Notes: generated by a model from the letters alone, not told the origin. A stretch of DNA of 64,000 nt from Bradyrhizobium sp. CCBAU 53421 (GCF_015291625.1 NZ_CP030047.1:4464001-4528000), one strand, 5' to 3'; counted from the stretch's first letter, positions 52,885-61,931 are shown. A program made the numbers and translations.

Positions 52885-54317
52885 CGCCGCTGCTTTGGAC
52901 CCTCGTCGCCATCCAGATCGCGATGGGCGCCTTCGACACCTTCTATCACCACGAGTTCACCGAGCGACTCGCCTGGCGTCCCTCGCAGCGCGATGAGCTT
53001 CAGCTGCACAGCGTACGGAACATGCTTTATGCGCTGCTGTTCCTGGTGCTCGGCTGGCTCGAGGTGCACGGCATTCTCGCGATCGCCGTCATGGCCGTGC
53101 TGGTCGTCGAGGTCGTCATCACCTTGATGGATTTCGTCGAGGAGGATCTGAGCCGAAAGCTGCCGCCGAGCGAGCGGATCAACCATACGCTGCTCGCGAT
53201 CAATTACGGCGCCATCCTTGTGCTGCTGGTACCGGTGCTGATCGGCTGGGCGATGCTGCCGACGGCTGTCGTGCCGGCCTATGCGGGTCTGCTCAGCCTG
53301 TTCGCAACGGCTGCGGCCTTCGGCGCCGCGCTGTTTGGTGTGCGCGACTTCGCCGCCGCCAGGCGGTTGGGACGGATGTCCAGCGTGCCGGCCGCCAGCT
53401 TGGTCGAGAAATTGCCGGCGCGGCAGACCGTGCTGGTCACCGGGGCGACCGGTTTCATCGGCAGCCGCCTGGTCGCAAGCCTCACCGCATCGGGCCATCA
53501 GGTGATTGCGCTGATTCGCAATCCGGCGAAGACCGAGACGCTGCCGCCGCCGGTGACGCTGATCACGAGCCTCGACCAGCTGTCTCCCGGCACAGGGATA
53601 GACGCCATCGTCAATCTCGCGGGCGAGCCGATCGGCAACGGTCTTTGGACGGAAGTCAAGCGCCGCAAGATCATCGCCTCGCGTATCGACATGACGGCCG
53701 AGGTCGTCAGGCTGATCGCACGGCTCGAACGCAAGCCGTCGGTACTGGTGAGCGGCTCCGCGATCGGCTGGTACGGTCTCTGGCAGGACCAGGTGCTGAC
53801 CGAGTCGGCGAAATCCCATGCCTGCTTCAGTCACGAACTGTGCGAGGCCTGGGAGAATGCGGCGAAGGCGGCCGCCGATCACGGCGTGCGCGTGGCGTAT
53901 TTGCGGATCGGTCTCGTGGTCGGCACCGACGGCGGCTTCATCACGCGGATGCTGACGCCGTTCGAGTTCGGTCTCGGCGGTCCGCTCGGCTCGGGCAAGC
54001 AGTGGATGTCGTGGATCGAGCGTGACGATCTGGTGCGCCTGATCGCGCATGTGGTCGCCAAGCCTGAGCTGTCCGGTCCGATCAACGCGACCGCGCCGAT
54101 CCCTGTGACCAACACGAAATTCACCGAGGAGCTGGGGCGGCGCCTGCATCGGCCCGCGATCTTCCGTGTGCCGGCCTCGCTATTGCGTACCGTCGGCGGT
54201 GACTTCGCGAACGAGCTGTTGCTCGGCGGCCAGCGCGTGCTGCCGAACAAGGCGCTGAGCAACGGTTTTGTGTTTCGGCACGAGACTTTGCGCAGCGCGT
54301 TCGAGGCGATCTTGTAG
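52881..54317 (+). CDS. TIGR01777-type NAD-epimerase with N-terminal membrane domain
   Basis: A 478-residue protein. The N-terminal half (about 1-165) has four hydrophobic helices (VAIQIAMGAFDTFYHHEFTE, MLYALLFLVLGWLEVHGILA, and others). The second half is a TIGR01777 SDR: VLVTGATGFIGSRLVASL near residue 185, AIVNLAGEPIGNGLWTEVKR, and SGSAIGWYG. The fusion to a membrane segment is uncommon in this family, and with DUF4166 upstream suggests a lipid or cofactor-linked role. Confidence 0.85.
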   Translation: MTPLLWTLVAIQIAMGAFDTFYHHEFTERLAWRPSQRDELQLHSVRNMLYALLFLVLGWLEVHGILAIAVMAVLVVEVVITLMDFVEEDLSRKLPPSERINHTLLAINYGAILVLLVPVLIGWAMLPTAVVPAYAGLLSLFATAAAFGAALFGVRDFAAARRLGRMSSVPAASLVEKLPARQTVLVTGATGFIGSRLVASLTASGHQVIALIRNPAKTETLPPPVTLITSLDQLSPGTGIDAIVNLAGEPIGNGLWTEVKRRKIIASRIDMTAEVVRLIARLERKPSVLVSGSAIGWYGLWQDQVLTESAKSHACFSHELCEAWENAAKAAADHGVRVAYLRIGLVVGTDGGFITRMLTPFEFGLGGPLGSGKQWMSWIERDDLVRLIAHVVAKPELSGPINATAPIPVTNTKFTEELGRRLHRPAIFRVPASLLRTVGGDFANELLLGGQRVLPNKALSNGFVFRHETLRSAFEAIL

Positions 54318-54328
54318 AGGAGGGCGAG

Positions 54329-54754
54329 ATGTCTGATGACGGTTGCCGTGCATTTGGAGGTTGGCTCGCCGGATGCGGAGCCGCAACAGCGGTTCTCTCT
54401 GGCGTTGCCCAGACGCTCCTGATGGTCGCATCCGGCGGCGACATCATGAGGCTGCTGGGGGGCGTCGTCGTGCTTCTGCTTCCCTCATCCCTGGTCTTTG
54501 TCACGACATGTCTGCTGACCGCGATTCCCGCAGCGATCGCGATCTGGCTAAGCGAGGAGTTCGAAATCCGATCCGCCGGGTTCTTCGCCAGCGCGGGCGC
54601 TGCGATCGGTGCGTTGAGCATCACGGTGCTGCTGCGGTCTCCGGCCGTCTGGACATCCGGACTTGTCTGGCTGTTCGCCGTAGCCGGATTTGTCGCGGGC
54701 CTGACCTACTGGTTTGTCGTGCGGGAGCTGGAAGCCGCCGAGCATTCCTTGTGA
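54329..54754 (+). CDS. multi-pass membrane protein
   Basis: A 141-residue protein with four hydrophobic helices (LAGCGAATAVLSGVAQTLLM, LGGVVVLLLPSSLVFVTTCL, FASAGAAIGALSITVLLRS, GLVWLFAVAGFVAGLTYWFV). No recognisable motif. It starts 11 bases after the SDR gene in the same direction and is probably the last gene of the GbsR-led operon. GGAGGGCGAG lies before the ATG. Confidence 0.75.
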   Translation: MSDDGCRAFGGWLAGCGAATAVLSGVAQTLLMVASGGDIMRLLGGVVVLLLPSSLVFVTTCLLTAIPAAIAIWLSEEFEIRSAGFFASAGAAIGALSITVLLRSPAVWTSGLVWLFAVAGFVAGLTYWFVVRELEAAEHSL

Positions 54755-54773
54755 TGCCACAGAGCCTGCCGCG

Positions 54774-55631
54774 CTACGTTGCAGACGCCACGCTCCGGAA
54801 CGTCGCAGCCAGCGCCCGCAACGCCGCGAGCTTCGCGGGATCGCTGACCTTGGAATGCAGCATCACCTTTGACGCGCCGAGCCGCGGCAGCTTGTGTGTA
54901 GGTCCGATGTCGATCAAGCCCGGCGGCGCGATGCGGCGGACGAGCGGAGCGACGGCAAGGCCAGCGAGCGCGGCAGCCGCTACTGCGGTGACGCCGCCGC
55001 CGACGAAGCTTTCGGTCCACGCGATGCCGGCCTTGTCGAGCGATCGCACGGCTGACGCGCGCACCCCGCAGGGCGGTGCCAGCGTCGCGAGCGGCAGCGC
55101 ATCGCCGCGCGGCCAGACGAAGCGCCTGGCGGCGAACCAGCCGAATTCGTCTTCAGTCAGCTTCTCGCCGCCGCGCCGGCTGCCTTCCTGGCGCACGATT
55201 ACAGCGTCGAGCTCGCCTGCATCGTAGGCATCGAGCATCTCGCGCGAGAAGCCGATGGTCACGGCGAGCGCAAGCTGCGAGGCCATCGCGTGCAGCCGCT
55301 CCAGCAGCGGCACCAGCTCCGGACCCGCAGCGTGATCGCTGATCCCGAGCGTGAGCTGTTGCCGCGCCGGCCTCTCGCCCGACAACGCACGGTCATGCAC
55401 CTCGATCAGCGCGCGGGCGTGGTGCAGGAACGCTGCGCCGTCGGCGGTCAGCCGCACCGCGCGCGGCGAGCGCTCGACCAGCCGCTTGCCGAGCACGATT
55501 TCGAGTCGTTGCAGTTTCATGCTGATCGCCGCCTGCGTGGTGCCGAGCGCTTCGGCTGCACGGGTGAAGCCCTGCAGCTCGGCGACGAGGAGGAAAGCCT
55601 GCACGGTGTCGATATCGAGCGTCGTCGTCAT
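54774..55631 (-). CDS. LysR-family regulator of the tautomerase gene
   Basis: A 285-residue regulator. The HTH (IDTVQAFLLVAELQGFTRAA, then TTQAAISMKLQRLEIVLGKR, VERSPRAVRLTADGAAFLHH) is followed by an effector domain. It is divergent from the tautomerase gene, with a TATCC-N4-GGATA element between. The start at 55631 (MTTTLDIDTVQ) gives the usual LysR length; TTG at 55637 is an alternative. Confidence 0.9.
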   Translation of the reverse strand: MTTTLDIDTVQAFLLVAELQGFTRAAEALGTTQAAISMKLQRLEIVLGKRLVERSPRAVRLTADGAAFLHHARALIEVHDRALSGERPARQQLTLGISDHAAGPELVPLLERLHAMASQLALAVTIGFSREMLDAYDAGELDAVIVRQEGSRRGGEKLTEDEFGWFAARRFVWPRGDALPLATLAPPCGVRASAVRSLDKAGIAWTESFVGGGVTAVAAAALAGLAVAPLVRRIAPPGLIDIGPTHKLPRLGASKVMLHSKVSDPAKLAALRALAATFRSVASAT

Positions 55632-55653
55632 GATCAAGGATCGTTATCATTGC

Positions 55654-55667
55654 TATCCACATGGATA
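55654..55667. promoter_or_regulatory. candidate LysR operator
   Basis: TATCC-ACAT-GGATA is a short perfect inverted repeat in the intergenic region between the LysR gene (start 55631) and the tautomerase gene (start 55747). It fits a LysR half-site arrangement. Confidence 0.4.
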
Positions 55668-55746
55668 AGATACCAAGATGATGCGCAAAGGTCTAGCTAG
55701 AGGGGGCGCGATTGACCGCGCCAACCGAGTTTCAAGGAGACTGATC

Positions 55747-56172
55747 ATGCCCCTCATCACCGTCACCTATGCGACCTCCCGCGAGAGGCCGTCGCTGAAG
55801 TCCGACATCGCCGCCGCCGTGTCAGAGTTGACCGCAGGGATCCTGCACAAGGACCCCAAGGTCACCGCAATCATCGTGAAGTCTGCCGATGCTGCCGACT
55901 GGTTCGCCGGCGGCAAGTCGCTCGCCGAGCAGGGGCTCGCGAGCTACTGGCTCGACGTCCATGTCAGCGAAGGCACCAACACGAAGGACGAGAAGGCGGC
56001 CTATCTTGCCGCGCTGTTCAAGCGGATGGGCGAGCTGCTCGGGCCGCTCCACACCGAGAGCTACGCCCATGTCGACGAGGTGAAGGGCGATGCCTACGGT
56101 TTCGGCGGGCTGACCCAGGAGCGCCGCTACATCGCCGGCAAGCTCGAGGTCGCGCCGCAGAAGGCGGCGTGA
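55747..56172 (+). CDS. tautomerase family protein
   Basis: A 141-residue protein of the 4-oxalocrotonate tautomerase superfamily, starting MPLITVTYATSRERPSLKSD; the N-terminal Pro after Met is the catalytic base. Two beta-alpha-beta units are fused (second near FKRMGELLGPLHTESYAHVD). AAGGAG precedes the ATG by a good distance. Controlled probably by the divergent LysR. Substrate unknown; a role in aromatic or halogenated-compound metabolism is typical. Confidence 0.85.
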   Translation: MPLITVTYATSRERPSLKSDIAAAVSELTAGILHKDPKVTAIIVKSADAADWFAGGKSLAEQGLASYWLDVHVSEGTNTKDEKAAYLAALFKRMGELLGPLHTESYAHVDEVKGDAYGFGGLTQERRYIAGKLEVAPQKAA

Positions 56173-56175
56173 GCC

Positions 56176-56901
56176 TTAGACTGTTGCTTCCGGCAGGCGC
56201 GCCGCGGTGTCGCCGAACACCTCGGCAAATGCCTGCCGGAGCGCGATGTCGACATCGGCCATCGTGACCGGCAGCCCGAGATCGACCAGCGAGGTGACGC
56301 CGTAGCGCGGATCGACCACGCCGCAGGGCACGATGGCCTGGAAATGCGAGAGGTCGGGCTCGACATTGATCGCAATGCCGTGGAACGAGACCCAGCGGCG
56401 CAGCCTGACGCCGATCGCGCCGATCTTGTCCTCATGGCCCGGCCCCTTGTCAGGGCGTTTCACCCAGACCCCGACGCGGTCCTCGCGGCGCTCGCCGCGG
56501 ACGTTGAAGGCGGCCAGCGTGCGGATGATCCATTCCTCCAGCGAAGCCACGTAGGCGCGCACGTCCGGCCGGCGCCGCTTGAGGTCGAGCATCACATAGG
56601 CCACGCGCTGGCCCGGGCCGTGATAGGTCACCTGGCCGCCGCGGCCGCTCTGGAAGGTCGGGAAGCGTGGGTCGAGCAGGTCGTCGGCCTTGCCGCTGGT
56701 GCCGGAGGTGTAGAGCGGCGGATGCTCGAGCAGCCAGACCAGTTCAGGCGCCGCGCGCTCGGCGATTGCCGCGACCCTTGCGTCCATTGCGGCGAGAGAA
56801 TCGGGGTAGGGCACCGGCTGGTCGGAAATCCGCCACTCGACCGCTTCGCCGCCCGAAGGGCGCGCAAACGTCAAATCGAGGCTTTGGCGGTCGTTAACCA
56901 T
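56176..56901 (-). CDS. lipB: lipoyl(octanoyl) transferase
   Basis: A 241-residue enzyme that moves octanoyl from acyl carrier protein to lipoyl domains of 2-oxoacid dehydrogenases and the glycine cleavage system. The signature [12 protein letters not shown] (87-98) is followed by the catalytic Lys159 ([12 protein letters not shown]) and Cys193 (AIVPCGVVD). The start ATG overlaps a CtrA-like site shared with the divergent fliN-like gene. It converges on the tautomerase gene, with three bases between. Confidence 0.95.
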   Translation of the reverse strand: MVNDRQSLDLTFARPSGGEAVEWRISDQPVPYPDSLAAMDARVAAIAERAAPELVWLLEHPPLYTSGTSGKADDLLDPRFPTFQSGRGGQVTYHGPGQRVAYVMLDLKRRRPDVRAYVASLEEWIIRTLAAFNVRGERREDRVGVWVKRPDKGPGHEDKIGAIGVRLRRWVSFHGIAINVEPDLSHFQAIVPCGVVDPRYGVTSLVDLGLPVTMADVDIALRQAFAEVFGDTAARLPEATV

Positions 56902-56908
56902 TAGCTAA
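56894..56908. promoter_or_regulatory. CtrA-like site between lipB and fliN
   Basis: TTAACCATTAGCTAA fits TTAA-N7-TTAA with one mismatch and contains TTAACCAT, a strong CtrA half-site. It overlaps the lipB start codon and is 54 bases before the FliN-like gene, a natural CtrA target. Confidence 0.4.
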
Positions 56909-56961
56909 CCCTAACGTGGTCAGGTGAACCCACAATTTAGTTCCCGTTCGGCGGTTCAGAA

Positions 56962-57207
56962 GTGCCCACCCTCGATAAAGTCAGCGTAGATCTCATGGTG
57001 GTTCTCGGCACCACCACCATGCCGATTCACCAGGTCATGCGGCTGTCCCGCGGCGCCATCATCGAACTGGATGCCACCGAGGCCGACGAGGTCAAGATCC
57101 TCGCCAACAATCTGCCGGTGGCCAGCGGCGTCGTCTTGGTCGACCGCAACCGGATTGCGGTCGAGGTCAAGCAAATGCTGCCAAAATCTCCCGGCGTTCG
57201 CAGTTAA
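56962..57207 (+). CDS. fliN: orphan FliN-type SpoA domain protein
   Basis: An 81-residue protein with a GTG start. The SpoA (FliM/FliN C-terminal) domain is seen in VDLMVVLGTTTMPIHQVMRL, SRGAIIELDATEADEVKILA and VASGVVLVDRNRIAVEVKQM. FliN is a flagellar C-ring switch component; this one is stand-alone and not in a flagellar cluster, and shorter than most FliN proteins at the N-terminus. An extra copy, or a type III secretion C-ring protein, is the alternative. A CtrA-like site is upstream. Confidence 0.8.
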   Translation: MPTLDKVSVDLMVVLGTTTMPIHQVMRLSRGAIIELDATEADEVKILANNLPVASGVVLVDRNRIAVEVKQMLPKSPGVRS

Positions 57208-57298
57208 TTCGCGCATTAATCGCCTTGTCCCTGCATGCATGATTTGTTACATGGCCCCGTCGATGCGGCGGCGCCTTAGGGTTCCATCCGGCATCCTA

Positions 57299-57383
57299 GC
57301 GCTCGTGGCGGAATTGGTAGACGCGCTGCCTTGAGGTGGCAGTGGGTAACACCGTGGGGGTTCGAGTCCCTCCGAGCGCACCA
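57299..57383 (+). tRNA. tRNA-Leu (anticodon GAG)
   Basis: An 85-base gene. Acceptor GCGCTCG pairs with CGAGCGC, followed by discriminator A and an encoded CCA. The anticodon stem CTGCC/GGCAG encloses TTGAGGT (anticodon GAG). A long variable arm (TGGGTAACACCGT region) and the GGTTCGAGTCC T-loop are typical of class II tRNA-Leu. Confidence 0.97.
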
Positions 57384-57626
57384 CACCTCAGCTAATCCTT
57401 GAAATCGCTGGATTTTTCGGAGCGCGGCCGCTTGCTGGCCGTGCCGTTCCGGGCACGTCCCAGGGCAGTGCCGATGGGTGAGGTGAAGGGCATCCATCGA
57501 TGCGGTCCTGTAACAGCAGTCAGGTAGATTCGCGGATGCATGGCCTTGCCGGTTTGGTGCTGCCGACCGGAGCCCGGCCGCTTCCCCGATCGCGCGGCCG
57601 CAAGCCTGCCTCACCCGGAGCCCCTG

Positions 57627-58001
57627 ATGATCTTTGCCAGCTACGCCTACCGTGTCCTTTCCAACTTCGTGTTCCTGGGGCTGGTCTATTTCACGCTGAA
57701 CCTGCTGGAGAAATACGAGCAGCGCGCGACGGTCGCGATTCTGGTCCTGGTCTATGCGACGATGCATGCCTTGTCGGGCCTGCGCTCGTTCTATTTCTTC
57801 CAGCGAATCGAGCGCCTCGAGGGCGAGACGCGGCGGCTCGCGGCTGCGGCCGGCGAGGGGCCCAATGCCGTGGCCTCGCGCAAGCAGATCGTCGCCGATG
57901 TCACCGAGCTCAGGCATGCCGGCGAGATCAAATCCTATATCGACATCTTCTTCCTGGCGCTGGTGATCCTGCTCTGCGTCGCCAAGATCGTGGCCAGCTA
58001 A
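57627..58001 (+). CDS. membrane protein with coiled-coil middle
   Basis: A 124-residue protein. N-terminal helices (VLSNFVFLGLVYFTLNLLEK, VAILVLVYATMHALSGL) lead into a charged helix (QRIERLEGETRRLAAAAGEG), then a final hydrophobic helix (SYIDIFFLALVILLCVAKIV). GGAG lies before the ATG at 57627. It starts about 240 bases after tRNA-Leu. No family recognised. Followed directly by two intergenic palindromes. Confidence 0.7.
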   Translation: MIFASYAYRVLSNFVFLGLVYFTLNLLEKYEQRATVAILVLVYATMHALSGLRSFYFFQRIERLEGETRRLAAAAGEGPNAVASRKQIVADVTELRHAGEIKSYIDIFFLALVILLCVAKIVAS

Positions 58002-58002
58002 A

Positions 58003-58099
58003 GCGCGATGAGATTGGGTCGAATCGTCATCGCGCCTTAGCTTGTTATTTGAGCATGATCTTTTCGGAAAACCGCTTCGCACTTTTCCGGATCATACTC
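58003..58099. repeat. two adjacent palindromic elements
   Basis: The first spans 58003-58035, GCGCGATGA with TCATCGCGC arms. The second spans 58051-58099, GAGCATGATC and GATCATACTC arms around an AAAACCGCTTCGCA-type centre. Both are well-known Bradyrhizobium intergenic palindromes; here they follow the membrane-protein stop codon and may end its transcript. Confidence 0.75.
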
Positions 58100-58110
58100 T
58101 AGATCGCGCG

Positions 58111-59487
58111 CTAGTCGGGCACCCGCTTGCCGGCCGCCGAGGCCTCGGCGCGCGGGGTGCGCTTGGCGACGTGGAGCGACGCATTGCTCGCGGCCGGCGG
58201 CACGACACGCAGGGGCGCGCCGTGAAGCCGGCCATGCGCCGTAGCGGGGATTTGATGCGCGGCCTGCTTCGGATGCCTGGCCTGGCGCGCCGAGATCGCC
58301 TGCGCGCGCGGCGCGCCGACGCCGGGGACAGCTGTCGCGCGCTGGGCGAGGCGGCGGTTGGCAGCGGAGCGGGCCGCGAGCAGGGTCAGGTCCAGCGCTT
58401 CGGGAACGCGAAACACATCAGCCGCCGGGACCGGCAATGTCGAGACCGACGCGAGCTGGGTGAGCTGCGGCTGCGGCCACGGTGTGCGGACGGATGCGCC
58501 GACGCGCGCGCGCTGCGCGTGATCGAGGATGTCGGCATCGCGCCAATCCATGTCGGCAAACACCGGGGCCGGCAGTGTCCGCGTCGCGGTGAACACGAAG
58601 TTCGGAATTTTTGGCCAGCGGGTGATCGCGACATTCTCGGTCGGCGGACGCATGAACCATTGCTGCGGCTCGGTCGGCGTCGGCGGGCGGTCCGCCGTGG
58701 CGGGCACGACATGGACGATGCGGTAGCCGCGCTCCTTGAGCGTGTTGAGGATGCGCGGCAGCGCCGCGACGGTGCGCGGCTGGATGTCGTGCAGCAGCAG
58801 GATGCCCTTGTGCTTGGCCTCGATCCGCTGGATCGCAAGATCGTAGACCCGCTGCGGCGAGATGTGGCGCCAGTCGTCGGCCGGGAAGTCGGCGCTCCAG
58901 ACCTGGATGCCCTGTGACGCCAGATAGGCTTCGGGGATCTCGGCGCGCATCAGGCCGGGGATCCGGAAGAACGGCGCCAGCTTGCTCCTGTCGCCGTTGA
59001 GCGCCGCGAGCGTCGAGGCGATGCCGTCGTCGACTTCCTGCCGCACCCGCTCGAGCGGCATCTTGTTCATCGTCAGTGGATGGTTCTGGCTGTGCGTGCC
59101 GACGGTATGCCCGGCGGCGATCAGCTTGCGCACGCCCTCCGGATTGAACCTGGCCTGGGAGCCGATGGTGAAGAAGGTCGCCTTGACGCACTGGCTGGCG
59201 AGAATGGCCAGCACCTGGTTGCTGTATTTCGGCAGCGGTCCGTCGTCGAAGGTCAGCACCACCTCGTGATCGGCGAGCGGCAGCGTCTCCGGATACTGCA
59301 TGGTGCCGATCCGCGGATGCGCCGTGGGATCGACGACGAGGGTCCGCGAGGTGCCGAGGGCGTTGGGGTTACCCGGGCAGTCCGCGGCGAGGCCGGCCTG
59401 CGGCGCCATGAAGCAGCAGCCCAGCAGCGCCGCGCCGATCGCGGTCCGCGACCGCTTCCAGATCATCACCAGGACGTTTGCAATCAT
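58111..59487 (-). CDS. exported polysaccharide deacetylase with long C-terminal extension
   Basis: A 458-residue protein. A signal peptide ends near AGLAAD. The NodB-type deacetylase domain has TFDDGP (79-84) and the His pair H132/H136 (GTHSQNHPLTM), with SADFPADDWRHISPQRV and GILLLHDIQPRTVAALPRIL. It deacetylates N-acetylated polysaccharide or peptidoglycan. The last ~150 residues are an Ala/Arg/Pro-rich extension. ATG at 59466 is an alternative start. It is paralogous to the next gene, also preceded by the ALGTSR segment. Confidence 0.85.
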   Translation of the reverse strand: MIANVLVMIWKRSRTAIGAALLGCCFMAPQAGLAADCPGNPNALGTSRTLVVDPTAHPRIGTMQYPETLPLADHEVVLTFDDGPLPKYSNQVLAILASQCVKATFFTIGSQARFNPEGVRKLIAAGHTVGTHSQNHPLTMNKMPLERVRQEVDDGIASTLAALNGDRSKLAPFFRIPGLMRAEIPEAYLASQGIQVWSADFPADDWRHISPQRVYDLAIQRIEAKHKGILLLHDIQPRTVAALPRILNTLKERGYRIVHVVPATADRPPTPTEPQQWFMRPPTENVAITRWPKIPNFVFTATRTLPAPVFADMDWRDADILDHAQRARVGASVRTPWPQPQLTQLASVSTLPVPAADVFRVPEALDLTLLAARSAANRRLAQRATAVPGVGAPRAQAISARQARHPKQAAHQIPATAHGRLHGAPLRVVPPAASNASLHVAKRTPRAEASAAGKRVPD

Positions 59488-59583
59488 CGAATCTCGGCCG
59501 CAATCCAAACGCACTGACGAATCCTTAGGTGCGGCCCCATGAATGCCGCCTTAACGGTCTGTAATCCACCTTGGGTCCCGGGT

Positions 59584-60399
59584 TCAATGTGTCCGGTCAG
59601 ACACGGTCTTCATCGCCGCCGGGACGATGTGGACGATGTGATAATTATGCTCCTGCAGGTACCGTAAGAAGGCGGGCAGCATCTCGGCCGTCCGCATTTG
59701 CGGATCATGCAGCAGGATAATTCCCTTGCGATGGCCCTCGAGCCGCCCGGTGAGCAGCTTGAGTTCCTCCTCGGGGGTCATCTTGTTCCAGTCGCTGGCC
59801 CAGAAATCGGCTCCGAACACCGCGATACCGCGCTTTTCCAGGTGGCCCAGCAGGGCGGGCGTCGACTCGAAATACGGGAACCGGAAGAACGGCGTGCTCG
59901 GGACCGTGCTTGCGGTGCCGCGCAGGGCCGTCTGGACCGCTTCGATTCCTCGGTTGATGTTCGCCTCGGCGTGATCCGCCGGCATCTTGTTGAGATGCGG
60001 GTGGTCCCAGCTGTGATAGCCGATACTGTGGCCGAGGCGCGCGATCTTGCGGACCATATCGGGATGATCGGCCGCATTGCGGCCGACCATGAAGAAGGTG
60101 GCCTGCACGCATTCGGTCGCCAGCGCCGTCAGCACCTTGTCGGTGATGCCAGGTGTCGGCCCGTCGTCGAAGGTCAGCACGACCTCGCCATCCCGTAGCG
60201 GCAGGGTCTGCGGAAAGCTCTTCAGCCCGACGCGCGGATAGGTCGCAGGGTCGACCTCGAGCACACGCGAGGTGCCGAGCGCGTCCTTGCGCGGGCATTC
60301 GGCGGCCTGCGCCGAGCCGATTAGCGCTACAGGTGCGAGCGCGATCAGCGCCGCGACAATGTTCAGGATCGGTCGCGGTGCGCTCGACATCTTTCTCAT
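59584..60399 (-). CDS. exported polysaccharide deacetylase, paralog of the preceding gene
   Basis: A 271-residue protein with a signal peptide (RPILNIVAALIALAPVALIG). The NodB domain has TFDDGP (76-81), H129/H133 (GYHSWDHPHLNK) and ADFWASDWNKMTPEEELKLL, GIILLHDPQMRTAEMLPAFL. Sequence before the motif (ALGTSRVLEVDPATYPRVG) mirrors the paralog at 58111-59487. The compact form without a C-terminal extension. The two genes are in the same direction, 96 bases apart. Confidence 0.85.
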   Translation of the reverse strand: MRKMSSAPRPILNIVAALIALAPVALIGSAQAAECPRKDALGTSRVLEVDPATYPRVGLKSFPQTLPLRDGEVVLTFDDGPTPGITDKVLTALATECVQATFFMVGRNAADHPDMVRKIARLGHSIGYHSWDHPHLNKMPADHAEANINRGIEAVQTALRGTASTVPSTPFFRFPYFESTPALLGHLEKRGIAVFGADFWASDWNKMTPEEELKLLTGRLEGHRKGIILLHDPQMRTAEMLPAFLRYLQEHNYHIVHIVPAAMKTVSDRTH

Positions 60400-60483
60400 T
60401 GCACTGGGCCCCACCGATTAGGTAATCCGTTCCGCACTCATCCAACCAGTTTTTCTCCTCCTGTCAAACCGGCGAAACACGGC

Positions 60484-61905
60484 ATGGCCGAGAATATCGA
60501 CGTTGCCGAACCCGCCGAGGCCGACCCGCTGGCTCAGATGCCGATGCGGGACGAAGAGGGCCAGCTCCGCCCCGAATTCGTCGCTGGCATCACCCGGGCC
60601 ATCCATGCCGCGGACCGGCCCCTGTTGTGCGAGGTGGTGGCGGAACTGCATGAGGCCGATCTCGGCGACCTGATCGCGGCGCTGGAGCCGGACGACCGCG
60701 TCACGCTGGTCGAGATCACCGGCACGGACTTCGACTTCTCGGCGCTCAACGAGGTCGACGAGACGGTCCGCGAGGAGATCCTCGAGGAGCTCGAACCGGA
60801 GACCGTTGCAGAAGGCGTCCGCGAGCTCGAATCCGACGACGCCGTCGAGCTGCTGGAAAGCCTCGATGAGGAGGACCAGGAAGAGATCCTGGAGAAGCTG
60901 CCGGCAGCCGAACGCGAGGACATCGAACGCAGCCTGCTGTATCCGGAGAATTCCGCCGGCCGGCGGATGCAGACCGAATTCATCGCGGTGCCGCCGGACT
61001 GGAATGTCGGGCAGGCGATCGACTACATGCGCGACACGCCCGACCTGCCGGACCGCTTCTACGAGATCTATGTGGTCGACGCCGAGAGGCACCTGCTCGG
61101 CGCGGTGCCGCTCGACGCGCTGCTGCGCACGCGCCGCCCGGTTCCGGTCAAGGACCTGATCGACGAGGACCGTCGCCGGGTCTCCGCGCTGGAGGACCAG
61201 GAAGAGGTCGCGCGGATGTTCGGCAAGTACAATCTGGTCGCAGCGCCCGTGGTCGACACTACCGAGCGGCTGGTCGGCGTGATCACCATCGACGACGTCG
61301 TCGACGTGATCGAGGAGGAGGCCGACGAGGACCTCAAGGCGCTCGGCGGCGTCACCCATCCCGAAGAGCTGTCCGACACGGTCTGGACCATCGCGCGCGG
61401 CCGCTTCAACTGGCTCCTGGTCAATCTCGCCACCGCGTTCCTGGCCTCCTCGGTGCTCGGCCTGTTCGAAGGTCAGCTCGAGAAGATGGTGGCGCTCGCA
61501 GTGCTGGCGCCGATCGTAGCGAGCCAGGGCGGCAATGCCGCGACCCAGACCATGACGGTCGCGGTGCGCGCGCTCGCCACCCGCGAGCTCGGTGCGTTCA
61601 ACGCGATGCGCGTGGTGCTGCGCGAGACCATGGTCGGGCTGGTCAACGGTGTCGCCTTTGCCGTCATCACGGGCGTTGCCGCGGTGGCCTGGTTCAAGAT
61701 CCCCGGCCTCGGCATCGTGATCGGGCTTGCCATCATCTGCAACCTGGTCGCCGGCGCACTCGGCGGCATCCTGATCCCGATGGTGCTGGAACGGGTGCGC
61801 GCCGATCCCGCGGTCGCCTCCGGCACCTTCGTCACGACCGTTACCGACGTGGTCGGCTTCTTCTCATTCCTCGGCATCGCCACGCTGTGGTTCGGGCTGA
61901 AATGA
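60484..61905 (+). CDS. mgtE: magnesium transporter MgtE
   Basis: A 473-residue Mg2+ channel/transporter. Acidic N-terminal helical domain (DLGDLIAALEPDDRVTLVEI, DAVELLESLDEEDQEEILEK), paired CBS domains (about 150-280: PENSAGRRMQTEFIAVPPDW; LVGVITIDDVVDVIEEEADE), then five membrane helices with NAATQTMTVAVRALATREL and a C-terminal DVVGFFSFLGIATLWFGL. CBS domains sense cytosolic Mg2+. The ATG at 60484 is divergent from the deacetylase genes. Confidence 0.95.
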   Translation: MAENIDVAEPAEADPLAQMPMRDEEGQLRPEFVAGITRAIHAADRPLLCEVVAELHEADLGDLIAALEPDDRVTLVEITGTDFDFSALNEVDETVREEILEELEPETVAEGVRELESDDAVELLESLDEEDQEEILEKLPAAEREDIERSLLYPENSAGRRMQTEFIAVPPDWNVGQAIDYMRDTPDLPDRFYEIYVVDAERHLLGAVPLDALLRTRRPVPVKDLIDEDRRRVSALEDQEEVARMFGKYNLVAAPVVDTTERLVGVITIDDVVDVIEEEADEDLKALGGVTHPEELSDTVWTIARGRFNWLLVNLATAFLASSVLGLFEGQLEKMVALAVLAPIVASQGGNAATQTMTVAVRALATRELGAFNAMRVVLRETMVGLVNGVAFAVITGVAAVAWFKIPGLGIVIGLAIICNLVAGALGGILIPMVLERVRADPAVASGTFVTTVTDVVGFFSFLGIATLWFGLK

Positions 61906-61931
61906 GCCAGCACGCGCGGGCGGGCTTATCG

